64,000 bases of DNA from assembly GCA_964476505.1 (NCBI GenBank), contig CAYZAW010000003.1:12516-76515 (forward strand). Reading direction: 5' to 3'. A program made the position numbers and the translations under genes. This stretch comes from CAYZAW01 sp964476505 (GTDB taxonomy: Bacteria; Bacillota; Clostridia; Christensenellales; CAG-138). This document shows, in pieces, positions 7,746-16,015 of the stretch (the first letter of the stretch is position 1; each line of letters opens with the position of its first letter). The notes under the pieces are model-generated. The model did no database searches, was not told the origin of the DNA, and saw nothing but the letters and a program-made list of their open reading frames with translations.

Positions 7746-9269
7746 TTATTCGTAGCGCTTTGCGTTTTCCGGCGCAGCATCGCCGTTATGCAGCGGTTCA
7801 ATATGATATTCCGAGATATGCAGCCGCTCCACCGGCCGCACGTATATGTTCCGCCCGGGAAACGCAGGCAGCAGCGGAGACTGCGCATCGGAATGATCCT
7901 CTATCAGCGCCGCAACATCCGGGTGCACCTCTACCAAATACGACTCCGCCGCATCCTCATGCAGCCGCCTAAGTATCGCTTTTCGCACCTTTAACACAAC
8001 GGTTTCCGGGGAAAGCACGCGCCCGTCTCCATGGCAGTAGGGGCAGGTGGTTTGCAGCATATTGCTGATGCAGTGCCGTGTTTTTTTACGCGTCATCTCC
8101 ACCAAGCCTAGCTGGGTAATGCCAAGCACGTTGGATTTTGTGCGGTCGTTCTTCAGTTCGGATTTTAGGGTGTCCAGCACGCGCTCTTTGTCCGCGATAT
8201 CCTCCATGTCGATAAAGTCGATGATGATGATGCCACTGATATCTCTTAGCCGAAGCTGCCGCGCGATCTCCCGCGCCGCCTCGCAGTTGGCCTCGGTGAT
8301 GGTTTCCTGTAAATTATCGGTGCTGCCAACAAAGCGCCCTGTGTTTACGTCGATGCTGGTAAGCGCCTCGGTTTGGTCTATCACGATATAGCCGCCGTTT
8401 GCCAGCCACACCTTGCGGGACAGCGCCTGATCGATCTTGGTTTCCAGATCGAACCGATCAAACAGGTCGTCCTCTCCCTGATACAGCACCACCCGATCCC
8501 GCAGTTGGGGCGAGGTGATTCCCGCTACGATCTGTACCCGCTCGTAAAACTCCTGATCGTTGATGGTCAACCGGTCGATCTCCGGCGTAAACAGGTCGCG
8601 GATGGTGCGGAACACCAGCGGTTCCTCCGCATGCAGAAGCCTTGGCGCGGTGACCAGCGTGTTTTTCTTTTTGATGCGCTGCCAAAGGCGCTCTAAGAAC
8701 ACCACGTCCGCTTCAAATTCTTCCTTGCTTTTATGCTCGGCGGCAGTACGAACGATCAGCCCCATGTCATTGGGCTTGATCTCGTCGATGGCAGAGCGCA
8801 GCCGTGCCCGCTCCTCCTCGTCCGCGATCCTTCTGGATACGCCAACGTAATTCACGGTAGGCATTAAAACCAACGTTCGCCCGGGCAGCGTGATGTTGGT
8901 GGTGACCCGCGCACCCTTGGTGCCAACAGGCTCCTTTACCACCTGCACCATGATCTCCTGCCCCTGCTTTACCATGTCCTGAATGTTGGGTGTGGGCAGC
9001 CTTAGCTCCGACTTCGCGTCTCCAAACTGAAATTCCGAGCGATCGATCTGGATATCCCCGGCGTATAAAAACGCATTGCGCTCCAAGCCGATATCCACAA
9101 ACGCCGCCTGCATGCCGGGCAGCACGTTTTGCACCTTGCCGCAGTAGATGTTGCCTACCAGCCGCTCCTTGCCCCGCCGTTCGATATAGATCTCGCTTGG
9201 TTTTTCATCCTCCAGAAGAACGACCCGGGTTTGATACGGGTTGATGTCTACGAGGATCTCCTTTTTCAT
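7746..9269 (-). CDS. rng: Ribonuclease E/G family protein
   Basis: This is a single-strand-specific endoribonuclease of the RNase G type, probably for rRNA and mRNA processing. The 507-residue protein has an S1-like N-terminal domain (about 33-120, with GNIYCGKVQNVLPGMQAAFV), an RNase H-like catalytic domain with the metal-binding aspartates in SIDVNTGRFVG and IIIDFIDM, and the Zn-link motif TCPYC. It lacks the long degradosome scaffold of RNase E. I choose the ATG at 9269, which has GAGGTG 7 nt upstream; the longer reading frame from 9284 adds only five residues. It lies 33 nt downstream of the DUF2344 gene, a common Firmicutes order. The rplU-ysxB-rpmA genes that usually follow are absent. 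Confidence 0.94.
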   Translation of the reverse strand: MKKEILVDINPYQTRVVLLEDEKPSEIYIERRGKERLVGNIYCGKVQNVLPGMQAAFVDIGLERNAFLYAGDIQIDRSEFQFGDAKSELRLPTPNIQDMVKQGQEIMVQVVKEPVGTKGARVTTNITLPGRTLVLMPTVNYVGVSRRIADEEERARLRSAIDEIKPNDMGLIVRTAAEHKSKEEFEADVVFLERLWQRIKKKNTLVTAPRLLHAEEPLVFRTIRDLFTPEIDRLTINDQEFYERVQIVAGITSPQLRDRVVLYQGEDDLFDRFDLETKIDQALSRKVWLANGGYIVIDQTEALTSIDVNTGRFVGSTDNLQETITEANCEAAREIARQLRLRDISGIIIIDFIDMEDIADKERVLDTLKSELKNDRTKSNVLGITQLGLVEMTRKKTRHCISNMLQTTCPYCHGDGRVLSPETVVLKVRKAILRRLHEDAAESYLVEVHPDVAALIEDHSDAQSPLLPAFPGRNIYVRPVERLHISEYHIEPLHNGDAAPENAKRYE

Positions 9270-9302
9270 GCTAGAGCACCTCAAATCCTATTGAAAAATA
9301 TC

Positions 9303-9989
9303 TCACTGCGCCACATTCGGCAGCAGATCCGTTCCGGTAAAGTACAGATTCGTTCTGTGTACGCTTTGCAGCGTGCCCGTAGTACCGCAGGCGGTAAACA
9401 GCGCCTGCATCAACAGCGCAACGTTTAGGCTGCCTTGCGCGTCCGATACGCCGGATACACTGAAGCGAAGGTTCTCTCCGTCATTTCCCGGCAGCAGAGC
9501 CAGCCCCAATACCAGCGGGCAGATGTCCACATCCCGCATACCCGCCTTGGTGCGCTTGTTCACGATGATCTGCCCGGAGAGCAGTTGGTTTATCTTTTCC
9601 TGTAAAACAGCAGAATCCACAGGTGCATCCGTTACCGCCGTCACCTCATACACAGCGCTTTTTGTGAGCACCGTAAGGGTAGGAAGCGTTTCCGGCGCTT
9701 CCAGCGCGGCAAGTATGGAAAAGCCCTCCGGCAGCACTGCGTTCATGCGGGCAGCAAACGCCGCCGGGTCGATCGCCTGCTCCAAGCGTACATCCACCCA
9801 TTCCGCATCGCTGGTGTACCCAACGGACAGCGCCGAGGCAAAGGATAACTGCGGGTGCGGGTTAAAGCCTTGTGAATACGCCACAGGCATGCCCGCCCGG
9901 CGAAGGCCTCGCTGCAGCAGCCGCTGGATATCTAAATGAGACAGGAAGCGCATGGGCTCCCCTTTACGATAATTTGCAAAAATCCGCAT
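9303..9989 (-). CDS. TIGR03936/DUF2344 radical-SAM-associated protein
   Basis: The 228-residue protein matches a family of unknown function almost always encoded beside a large radical SAM enzyme. It opens with RIFANYRKGEPMRFLSHLD, and the segment RRAGMPVAYSQGFNPHPQLSFA is diagnostic. No catalytic motif is obvious. It may bind RNA or serve as a partner of the radical SAM protein. The ATG at 9989 is chosen over the TTG at 10001 because it has GGAG 7 nt upstream. Its 5' end overlaps the end of the radical SAM gene by 26 nt, which indicates translational coupling. In other clostridia the family can be fused to or adjacent to the radical SAM gene and rng. Confidence 0.9.
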   Translation of the reverse strand: MRIFANYRKGEPMRFLSHLDIQRLLQRGLRRAGMPVAYSQGFNPHPQLSFASALSVGYTSDAEWVDVRLEQAIDPAAFAARMNAVLPEGFSILAALEAPETLPTLTVLTKSAVYEVTAVTDAPVDSAVLQEKINQLLSGQIIVNKRTKAGMRDVDICPLVLGLALLPGNDGENLRFSVSGVSDAQGSLNVALLMQALFTACGTTGTLQSVHRTNLYFTGTDLLPNVAQ

Positions 9990-11802
9990 AACGTTCTCCA
10001 AAACAGCCGTTGCAGCCCTTTCGGCAGTCCTTTGTTATATCGCCGCACAGTGCTTTCTCATATTCGCTCTTAAAATAGGCTTCTGTTACCAGCATATCGA
10101 TATGCGCCCAAGGCAGCAGCTCGTTCAGGCTCCGATCTCTGTACGCATATTCGTCCACGGTGAGCCCCGCAGCCGCAAAGGCCTCCCGCCACGCCTCGGG
10201 TTTAAAATGCTCCGCCCAAGAATCGAACCGGCAGCCGCGTTGGTAGGCCTCCAACAGCACCTTGGAAAGCCGCCTGTCTCCCCTAGAAAATGCTGCCTCC
10301 AGCATGCTGGTTTCTGATGCATGGTAATGATACTCCGCCCCACGGATGCCCTTCATAGCGTCTTTAATGAGCCGCTGCTTTCTCTGCAGCTCTGCCATGG
10401 TATCCTGCGGCGCCCACTGAAACGGCGTATGCGGCTTTGGTACAAAGGAGGATACGGAAACCGTAAGCCGCAGGCCCTTGCCCCGTTCTTCCTTGGGGAT
10501 TTGATAATACGCGCGGCTCACCTTGCGGGCAAGCTCTGCAATGCCCAGCACGTCTTCATCCGTTTCCGTTGGCAGGCCGATCATAAAATACAGCTTGATG
10601 CCGTTCCAACCGGAGCGGAATGCGTCCCCGGCCACCCGAAGCAGGTCTTCCTCGGTCACGCCCTTGTTGATCACATCCCGCAAGCGCTGGGTGCCTGCCT
10701 CCGGTGCAAAGGTCAATCCGGCTTTTCTGACCGACTGCATCCGTTCCAGATCGCTTTTCAGTACGCTGTCGATGCGCAACGACGGCAGCGATAAGGATAC
10801 CCGCTCGCCCTCCGTCATATCCAACAGCTCCGTTACCAACTCATGGATACAGGAGTAATCGCTGGAGCTAAGGGAAAACAGGGAGATCTCGTCATATCCT
10901 GTGCATGCCAGCAGTTCCTTAGCCTGCAGCAGCAGCGTTTCCTTGCTTTTTTCCCGTACAGGCCGGTAAATAAACCCAGCTTGGCAAAACCGGCAGCCGC
11001 GGGTGCAGCCCCGAAACAGCTCTATTGCCACACGGTCGTGCACGATATCCATATAGGGCACGATGGGCTTGCCTAAATACGCCGCATGCTCCAAGTCCTT
11101 CACAACGCGCTTTTGCACGCGCGCCGGCGCACGCTCGTCCAGCTTAATAAGCCCGGTAAACAGACCGTCCTCGCCGTAGGTAGCCTCATACAGGGACGGA
11201 ATGTATATCCCGTTGATCTTTGACAGGTCAACAAGCGTTTCCTGCTTGCTTTTTCCCGCCTGTTTGGCGGCGCGGTATACGCTTACAAGCTCCAGTACTA
11301 TTTCCTCGCCGTCGCCAATCATCACCGCGTCCATAAAGTCCGCAACAGGCTCCGGGTTACAGGCACAAGGCCCGCCGCATACGATCAGCGGCGCGTCCTC
11401 GCCCCGCTCCTTCGACAGCGCCGGAATGCCGGAAAGCTCCAGCATGGTCAGGATGTTGGTATAGCACATTTCGTACAGCAGGGAAAACCCAACGATATTA
11501 AATTCCTTTATTGGGCGCTTGGTTTCCAGAGAATATAAGGGCAGGTTTTCCTTACGCATCGCCTGCTCCATATCCGTCCAAGGCGCGTAGGCGCGCTCAC
11601 AGGCAATACCCTCCTCGGCATTCAGCACATGGTACAGAATGCGGGAACCCAAATGAGACATGCCGATCTCATACACGTCCGGAAAGCAAAGGGCAAAGCG
11701 AAATGCCGCCGCAGGCTTTACGATGCTGTTCCATTCGCCTCCGGTATATCTTCCCGGCTTTTCCACCGAGGTAAGAATGCGGTTTGTATCTAATTCGTTC
11801 AA
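9964..11802 (-). CDS. TIGR03960-family B12-binding-like radical SAM protein
   Basis: The 612-residue protein has an N-terminal B12-binding-like domain (about 30-190) and a radical SAM core, in which the three cysteines of the 4Fe-4S cluster occur in LFRGCTRGCRFCQAGF. This is followed by typical barrel segments such as PEAGTQRLRDVINKG and a C-terminal extension with CRKGCNGC, a further Cys cluster. The reaction is unknown; RNA or small-molecule modification has been suggested for the family. The start is TTG at 11802, with GGAGG 7 nt upstream. It overlaps the DUF2344 gene at its 3' end. It is co-oriented with the upstream spoIVFB-like gene with a 63-nt gap. Confidence 0.93.
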   Translation of the reverse strand: MNELDTNRILTSVEKPGRYTGGEWNSIVKPAAAFRFALCFPDVYEIGMSHLGSRILYHVLNAEEGIACERAYAPWTDMEQAMRKENLPLYSLETKRPIKEFNIVGFSLLYEMCYTNILTMLELSGIPALSKERGEDAPLIVCGGPCACNPEPVADFMDAVMIGDGEEIVLELVSVYRAAKQAGKSKQETLVDLSKINGIYIPSLYEATYGEDGLFTGLIKLDERAPARVQKRVVKDLEHAAYLGKPIVPYMDIVHDRVAIELFRGCTRGCRFCQAGFIYRPVREKSKETLLLQAKELLACTGYDEISLFSLSSSDYSCIHELVTELLDMTEGERVSLSLPSLRIDSVLKSDLERMQSVRKAGLTFAPEAGTQRLRDVINKGVTEEDLLRVAGDAFRSGWNGIKLYFMIGLPTETDEDVLGIAELARKVSRAYYQIPKEERGKGLRLTVSVSSFVPKPHTPFQWAPQDTMAELQRKQRLIKDAMKGIRGAEYHYHASETSMLEAAFSRGDRRLSKVLLEAYQRGCRFDSWAEHFKPEAWREAFAAAGLTVDEYAYRDRSLNELLPWAHIDMLVTEAYFKSEYEKALCGDITKDCRKGCNGCFGERYADFCKLS

Positions 11803-11865
11803 AGGCTTCCTCCAATAGTATTCCTCATGATGCTTTAGTATTGTATCACCAACGCAGACGAGGGG

Positions 11866-12750
11866 TCAACGTGAAAAGGCGTTTTGCAGCAGCTCCTCCA
11901 ATGTAACGTTGCTGCCGTATTTGGTAATACCGGAAATAAGCTCCTTTTCACTGAGCTCGCCCGCCGGCTCCTTCCCCTGCCGCAGTACACGAATCAGCGT
12001 ATAGCGGTTTTCCGGAATCAGCGGCAGCACATCTCCCGCACGCACGCTTCCTAACATCACGCAATGGTGGATGGGCACCTGTTCGCCCCGGTCGATGGCA
12101 TCCTGCCGTTTCAGCATGCCGTGCAGGCGATGCTCCGGCAGCATCCGAAGCTCCCGCACCGCCGACAGCAGCAAAAACAGCCCAAACAACAACAGCGATA
12201 TGTTATAGACCCCAGCATGCAGCAGCCACACGCCAACGCTTGACAAAAGTGCGCCAAATAAAACACCCGACCACGCAATTACCCGGCCAACACGGCTGCC
12301 GCGCTTTCTTTTTTCCAGCAGAGCGCGTAGCATTTTACCGCCGTCCAGCGGCAGCGCGGGCAAAAGATTGATAGCCGCCAGCGCCATATTGATTTGAAAA
12401 AAGCCGGACAGGTATGCGCCTGTTGCCGGAAACACCCGCATGGCAGCTGACAGCGCCGCCGCGGTCACAAAGCTGCAAACCGGCCCTGCAAGCGCAATGG
12501 TGAATTCCGCAGTGGGAGAAACATCCTGCTGCACCATTTTGGCAACGCCCCCAAAGGGCAGCAGCTCTACGCACGCGATTTGGTAGCCCAAGGCTTTTGC
12601 GGTGACCGCATGGCAGCCTTCATGCAGCACGACCGCCAGCGTCGCTTCTAAAAAGCGATCCTGCCAGCCGGTCAAAAACGCAAGCACCAGCACCGGCAGC
12701 ACCAGCAGATGCACCCGTACCTGCGTTTGGCCAAGCGTACACAGCTTCAT
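11866..12750 (-). CDS. spoIVFB: SpoIVFB-like M50 site-2 protease
   Basis: This is a membrane-embedded zinc protease of the S2P family. In Bacillus SpoIVFB cleaves pro-sigma-K in the mother cell. The 294-residue protein has the HExxH-type motif HEGCHAVTAKALG near residue 45, after the first hydrophobic segment, and the second metal-site region NLLPALPLDGGKML around residue 160. The C-terminal part after about 210 is soluble and may be a CBS-like remnant, as in SpoIVFB. It begins one base after the spoIVFA-like gene, so the two are translationally coupled. The neighbour, the BofC-like gene at 32.7 kb and YlbJ support a sporulation role. The assignment to pro-sigma-K processing is inferred. Confidence 0.88.
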   Translation of the reverse strand: MKLCTLGQTQVRVHLLVLPVLVLAFLTGWQDRFLEATLAVVLHEGCHAVTAKALGYQIACVELLPFGGVAKMVQQDVSPTAEFTIALAGPVCSFVTAAALSAAMRVFPATGAYLSGFFQINMALAAINLLPALPLDGGKMLRALLEKRKRGSRVGRVIAWSGVLFGALLSSVGVWLLHAGVYNISLLLFGLFLLLSAVRELRMLPEHRLHGMLKRQDAIDRGEQVPIHHCVMLGSVRAGDVLPLIPENRYTLIRVLRQGKEPAGELSEKELISGITKYGSNVTLEELLQNAFSR

Positions 12751-12751
12751 A

Positions 12752-13417
12752 TCAGTTTAGGTCGAAGTACGCCGCAGCAGACACCGGCCTGCCTGATTCC
12801 AGAACGCTTAGGCACAGCACACCGCTTTCCGTCAGCGTTCCAAGAGTATCCTGCGCTCGCACCGGCTGCCCCACCTCCACTTGGATGCTTTCAAAGCCGT
12901 AATACACCGTTTCTAAGCCGTCCGCATGCGCGATACGCACATACTCTCCAAAGCTTGCGTCGCTGCCAACGCCTCGCACCTCTCCCGCCGCCGCCGCCAT
13001 GACCTCCGTGTTTGCGCCGCTGTTCCATACCGTCATGCTATCGCCCGTTTCCACCAACGCAGTTTCCTGCTCCACCGGCGGCGACAGCTTTTCCTTGGAC
13101 GGAGAAAATACCGAGATCGCCCCCGGCAGCTCCACGAATTGCAGCTTACCCAGGGTTTCGTCCGTTTGCATTTCCGCTTCCAAAACAGCCCGTGCGGAAT
13201 CGCTAAGGCCGTTTTCTGGGTCGCCAAACACATTGAGCGCCAGCACCAAAAGCCCCGCCATGGCGCACAGGCCGATTTTTGCCAGTACCGACCCGGCGTG
13301 TATATCCTGCGGGGTTCTTCTGCGGCGGGCACGGCGGCTCCGCCCTGTGCGCCGCGTTGGTCTCTTGGCATACGGCTCCTGTACGGTAAAGGCATGCAGC
13401 GTGATATTTTGGCGCAT
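12752..13417 (-). CDS. spoIVFA: SpoIVFA-like protein with degenerate LytM/M23 domain
   Basis: In Bacillus SpoIVFA anchors and restrains the SpoIVFB protease at the forespore membrane. The 221-residue protein has a basic N-terminus (RPTRRTGRSRRARRRR), a single membrane span (about 45-66) and an extracytoplasmic C-terminal LytM-like domain. That domain shows GEYVRIAHADGLETVYYG and GQPVRAQDTLG, as in M23 peptidases, but the HxH zinc motif that should follow is replaced by LCLSVLE. It therefore looks catalytically dead, as expected for SpoIVFA or SpoIIQ types. It lies directly upstream of the M50 protease gene and downstream of rodA. SpoIIQ-like is an alternative, but the pairing with SpoIVFB favours SpoIVFA. 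Confidence 0.8.
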   Translation of the reverse strand: MRQNITLHAFTVQEPYAKRPTRRTGRSRRARRRRTPQDIHAGSVLAKIGLCAMAGLLVLALNVFGDPENGLSDSARAVLEAEMQTDETLGKLQFVELPGAISVFSPSKEKLSPPVEQETALVETGDSMTVWNSGANTEVMAAAAGEVRGVGSDASFGEYVRIAHADGLETVYYGFESIQVEVGQPVRAQDTLGTLTESGVLCLSVLESGRPVSAAAYFDLN

Positions 13418-13483
13418 AAAAATCGTCCCCTTGCATTGTTGATACAGTCTATGCAGGAGGACGAAGGATTACACTTTAGAATG

Positions 13484-14650
13484 CTATATTTGCCGCCGCT
13501 GATTTCGCCTGAACCACACGTTTAAAACCAACCCCACCGCCATCATATTGGCTAGAAGATTAGAGCCCCCGTAGCTGATAAAGGGCAGCGGAATGCCCGT
13601 TACCGGCATCAGGCCGATGGTCATGCCGATATTTTCAAAAACATGCGCGAGCAGCATTCCCATAGCGCCGATGGCGATACAGGTGCCCATATGATCCTTG
13701 GAGCGAAGCGCCACCCACAGCCAGCGGAACAGCAGTAAAAAGAACACCGCGATCAGTATCACGCCGCCAACGAAGCCTATGCCCTCCGCTATGCTGGAGA
13801 ACACAAAGTCCGTATGGCGCTCCGGCACATATTTTAATTGCGCCAGCGTGCCCTCCGTAAAATAACCCTTTCCGGTCATCTGCCCGGAGCCGATTGCCTC
13901 CTTGCTGCGAAGCACATGCATGCCCGCGCCGGTTGGGTCAAGCGTTGGGTCAAGAAATACGTCGATGCGCCCTTTTTGCGAGTCGCTCAAAATATAGTAA
14001 TAGCTTAACGGCGCGATAGCCGCCAAGGCCACCAGCGCCGAAATGATGTATTTCCAGCTGATCTTAGAGATAAACAGGATGCAAACAAATATGGCGAGGA
14101 ACACCACCGCCGTACCAAAGTCCGGCTGCAATACCACAAGGCCAAAGGGAATGGCAAAGCAGCCCACGGCAAGCAGAATGTCCTTGGGCGCTTTGATCGA
14201 ACCGTCTCGCTCATAAGCGTCGGAACAGATTTTAGAAAGGGAGAGTATCAGCGTGATCTTGCAGATCTCCGAGGGCTGAAACGCCCTTGTGCCGATGTTG
14301 AACCAGCCAAGTACGCCGCGCGTGCTGCCCGCCGCAACCAATAATATGCCCAGAAGAATGATGTTGCCAACATAGATCCATTTGATCACCAGCGAGAACA
14401 TGTTGTAATCCACAGCCAGCATCACAAGGCATGCGGCTATGCCCACCATAAAATTGACGGCCTGTTTTTGCACATATTCCAGATTCAGCTTTTCCATGAT
14501 ACCTGAAATGCCGCTTTCCGAGCCGGTAAAGGGGTCTGCCCACACATTTGCGATCGTGACCAAGCCAAAAGAGAACAGCCCCAGAACGAGGATGATCGTG
14601 ATCCAATCGATATTCTGCGCCTTGGCGCGTGTGGAACGCTCGTTTTTCAA
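13484..14650 (-). CDS. rodA: SEDS-family peptidoglycan glycosyltransferase RodA
   Basis: RodA polymerises lipid II into glycan strands during cell elongation with a class B PBP. The 388-residue protein has about ten membrane spans and SEDS hallmarks: RGVLGWFNIGTRAFQPSEICK in the first half, PERHTDFVFSSIAEGIGFVG, and the C-terminal PFISYGGSNLLANMMAVGL. It overlaps the preceding lipoprotein gene by 4 nt and is followed after 66 nt by the spoIVFA-like gene. FtsW is an alternative within the family, but a place in a rod/min-type cluster ahead of spoIVF and radical SAM genes is typical of RodA in clostridia. No mre or min genes are in the window. Confidence 0.92.
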   Translation of the reverse strand: MKNERSTRAKAQNIDWITIILVLGLFSFGLVTIANVWADPFTGSESGISGIMEKLNLEYVQKQAVNFMVGIAACLVMLAVDYNMFSLVIKWIYVGNIILLGILLVAAGSTRGVLGWFNIGTRAFQPSEICKITLILSLSKICSDAYERDGSIKAPKDILLAVGCFAIPFGLVVLQPDFGTAVVFLAIFVCILFISKISWKYIISALVALAAIAPLSYYYILSDSQKGRIDVFLDPTLDPTGAGMHVLRSKEAIGSGQMTGKGYFTEGTLAQLKYVPERHTDFVFSSIAEGIGFVGGVILIAVFFLLLFRWLWVALRSKDHMGTCIAIGAMGMLLAHVFENIGMTIGLMPVTGIPLPFISYGGSNLLANMMAVGLVLNVWFRRNQRRQI

Positions 14651-15840
14651 GTTGTCTCCTGCGGCTGTGCCGGGGGTGTAAGAGAGAACCAGTCCTGCAC
14701 CTGCTGATAGATCAGGCGGTATTTATCCAGCGTGTCCATCCGAACGATGGGCATATTCAGCTTGGTAGTTTCCGGCACCGTTTCTCCGTTTAAAATTCGA
14801 TCCAGCAGCATCAGTGCCTGTGCGCCCGCCTCGTAATAGGGCTCCTCTACGAATGCGTATATATCGTTTTCCTCCATGAGCGCGATGTTTTCATCGGAAA
14901 TACCCACGCCTGCCACGGAAATGGTGATGGATTTGATTAACCCCGCCGGAACGGGCGTAGCGCCGGGAACAGCGTTGATCGGCGTGGCGGGAGCAGGCGT
15001 GGGCGTGGCTTTGGGGTTGGGCGTTGCCAGCTCCGGCGCACCGTTGGCTTTATACTCCCGCTGGGCCTTCACGCGCGCCTTTACGGCAATCGCTGCGCCG
15101 TCTTCATCGGTGCAAAACAAGCCCTTGATATCTCTGTTCCAAAGGATATGATTGGCAAGCTCGTCCACGGCGGCCTCCGGCAAAACCGCCGTTCTTACAA
15201 AGTAATCCACATGATACTGCGGATAGTAGCTGTTGATGGCGGTAACAAACGCCTGATAGCAGGCTGTGGGCTGTTTGCCGTATACGAGTATTTTCCCTGC
15301 CTTGCATTCCCGCTCTACCATGCGCTCCGCAACACCGCGGGCAACCTCCTCGGTGTAACCGATGAGGTCTGTTACCACGCTGGCGTTTGCAGCCTCGTTT
15401 TGTGTGCCGTAGTAGGGAAGTACCGTTGGAAGCCCCAGCTCCTTGGCACGGGTGATAGCGGCCGTGTTTTTATCCTCGGGATTCCAGATCAACAGCCCGG
15501 CACAGCCGTCCGTTTTTGCCTGCTGCACCGCTTCTTCCGCCTTTGCGCCAAAAGCAGCGCGATAGATCTTTGCGGGGTAGCCAAGGTTCTCCGCCGTTTT
15601 TAAAAAGCCGTGCATCACCGTATACTGCGCCATGGAACCGTCATCCGGTATCACAAAGCCCACCAGCGTGGATGAAACACTGCGATCTACAATTGGCATA
15701 GGCGTTTGCACGGGTTCGGCTTCGGGAGTCTCCTGCACCGCCTGTTCCCCCACGGGCGCGGCGCAGCCAAACACAGCCGCCATAATGCAGAAAACCAGCA
15801 GCAGCCATACCAGTGTTTTTTTACCGTTACGGAATGTCAT
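14647..15840 (-). CDS. Substrate-binding lipoprotein (periplasmic-binding-protein type I fold)
   Basis: The 397-residue protein is an extracellular lipoprotein with a signal peptide ending at the lipobox AVFGC (Cys26). It resembles the RbsB/LacI-type sugar-binding fold: LVGFVIPDDGSMAQYTVMHG at the start, CAGLLIWNPEDKNTAAI and IKGLFCTDEDGAAIAV. A Pro/Thr/Ala-rich insert (about 270-300, with TPNPKATPTPAPATP) splits the fold, which is unusual for a transporter protein. The ATG at 15840 has GGGAGG upstream; a longer reading frame from 15882 would spoil the signal peptide. No ABC transporter genes are nearby, and it is coupled by a 4-nt overlap to rodA. It may therefore sense a ligand for wall growth rather than feed a transporter (inference). 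Confidence 0.8.
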   Translation of the reverse strand: MTFRNGKKTLVWLLLVFCIMAAVFGCAAPVGEQAVQETPEAEPVQTPMPIVDRSVSSTLVGFVIPDDGSMAQYTVMHGFLKTAENLGYPAKIYRAAFGAKAEEAVQQAKTDGCAGLLIWNPEDKNTAAITRAKELGLPTVLPYYGTQNEAANASVVTDLIGYTEEVARGVAERMVERECKAGKILVYGKQPTACYQAFVTAINSYYPQYHVDYFVRTAVLPEAAVDELANHILWNRDIKGLFCTDEDGAAIAVKARVKAQREYKANGAPELATPNPKATPTPAPATPINAVPGATPVPAGLIKSITISVAGVGISDENIALMEENDIYAFVEEPYYEAGAQALMLLDRILNGETVPETTKLNMPIVRMDTLDKYRLIYQQVQDWFSLTPPAQPQETT

Positions 15841-15885
15841 TGCAATCCTCCCATATGGGCACAACGTCCCACACGAATCCAATAC

Positions 15886-15914
15886 ATTTTACCGCAAAGC
15901 GCCCAATCTGTCAC
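15886..15914 (-). promoter_or_regulatory. Promoter of the lipoprotein-rodA-spoIVF-rng operon
   Basis: On the minus strand a -35 element GTGACA (15909-15914) and a -10 element TAAAAT (15886-15891) are separated by 17 nt. The pair lies about 45 nt upstream of the lipoprotein ATG. All genes down to rng follow with gaps of at most 66 nt, so this may be the main promoter of the whole cluster. Confidence 0.55.
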
Positions 15915-15976
15915 CCCGCCAGCTTTGAAATTCACAGCCAAGTCAAAATAAAACCTGTATTCATCTGTATTTCCCC

Positions 15977-16004
15977 ACAAAAAAAGGCGGATCGCTCCGC
16001 CTTT
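15977..16004 (-). terminator. Intrinsic terminator of pgi
   Basis: There is a perfect 9-bp stem AAAGGCGGA/TCCGCCTTT with a 4-nt loop (15983-16004), followed in the minus direction by a run of seven U. It starts just past the pgi stop codon. Confidence 0.85.
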
Positions 16005-16015
16005 ATCCGTATCGT

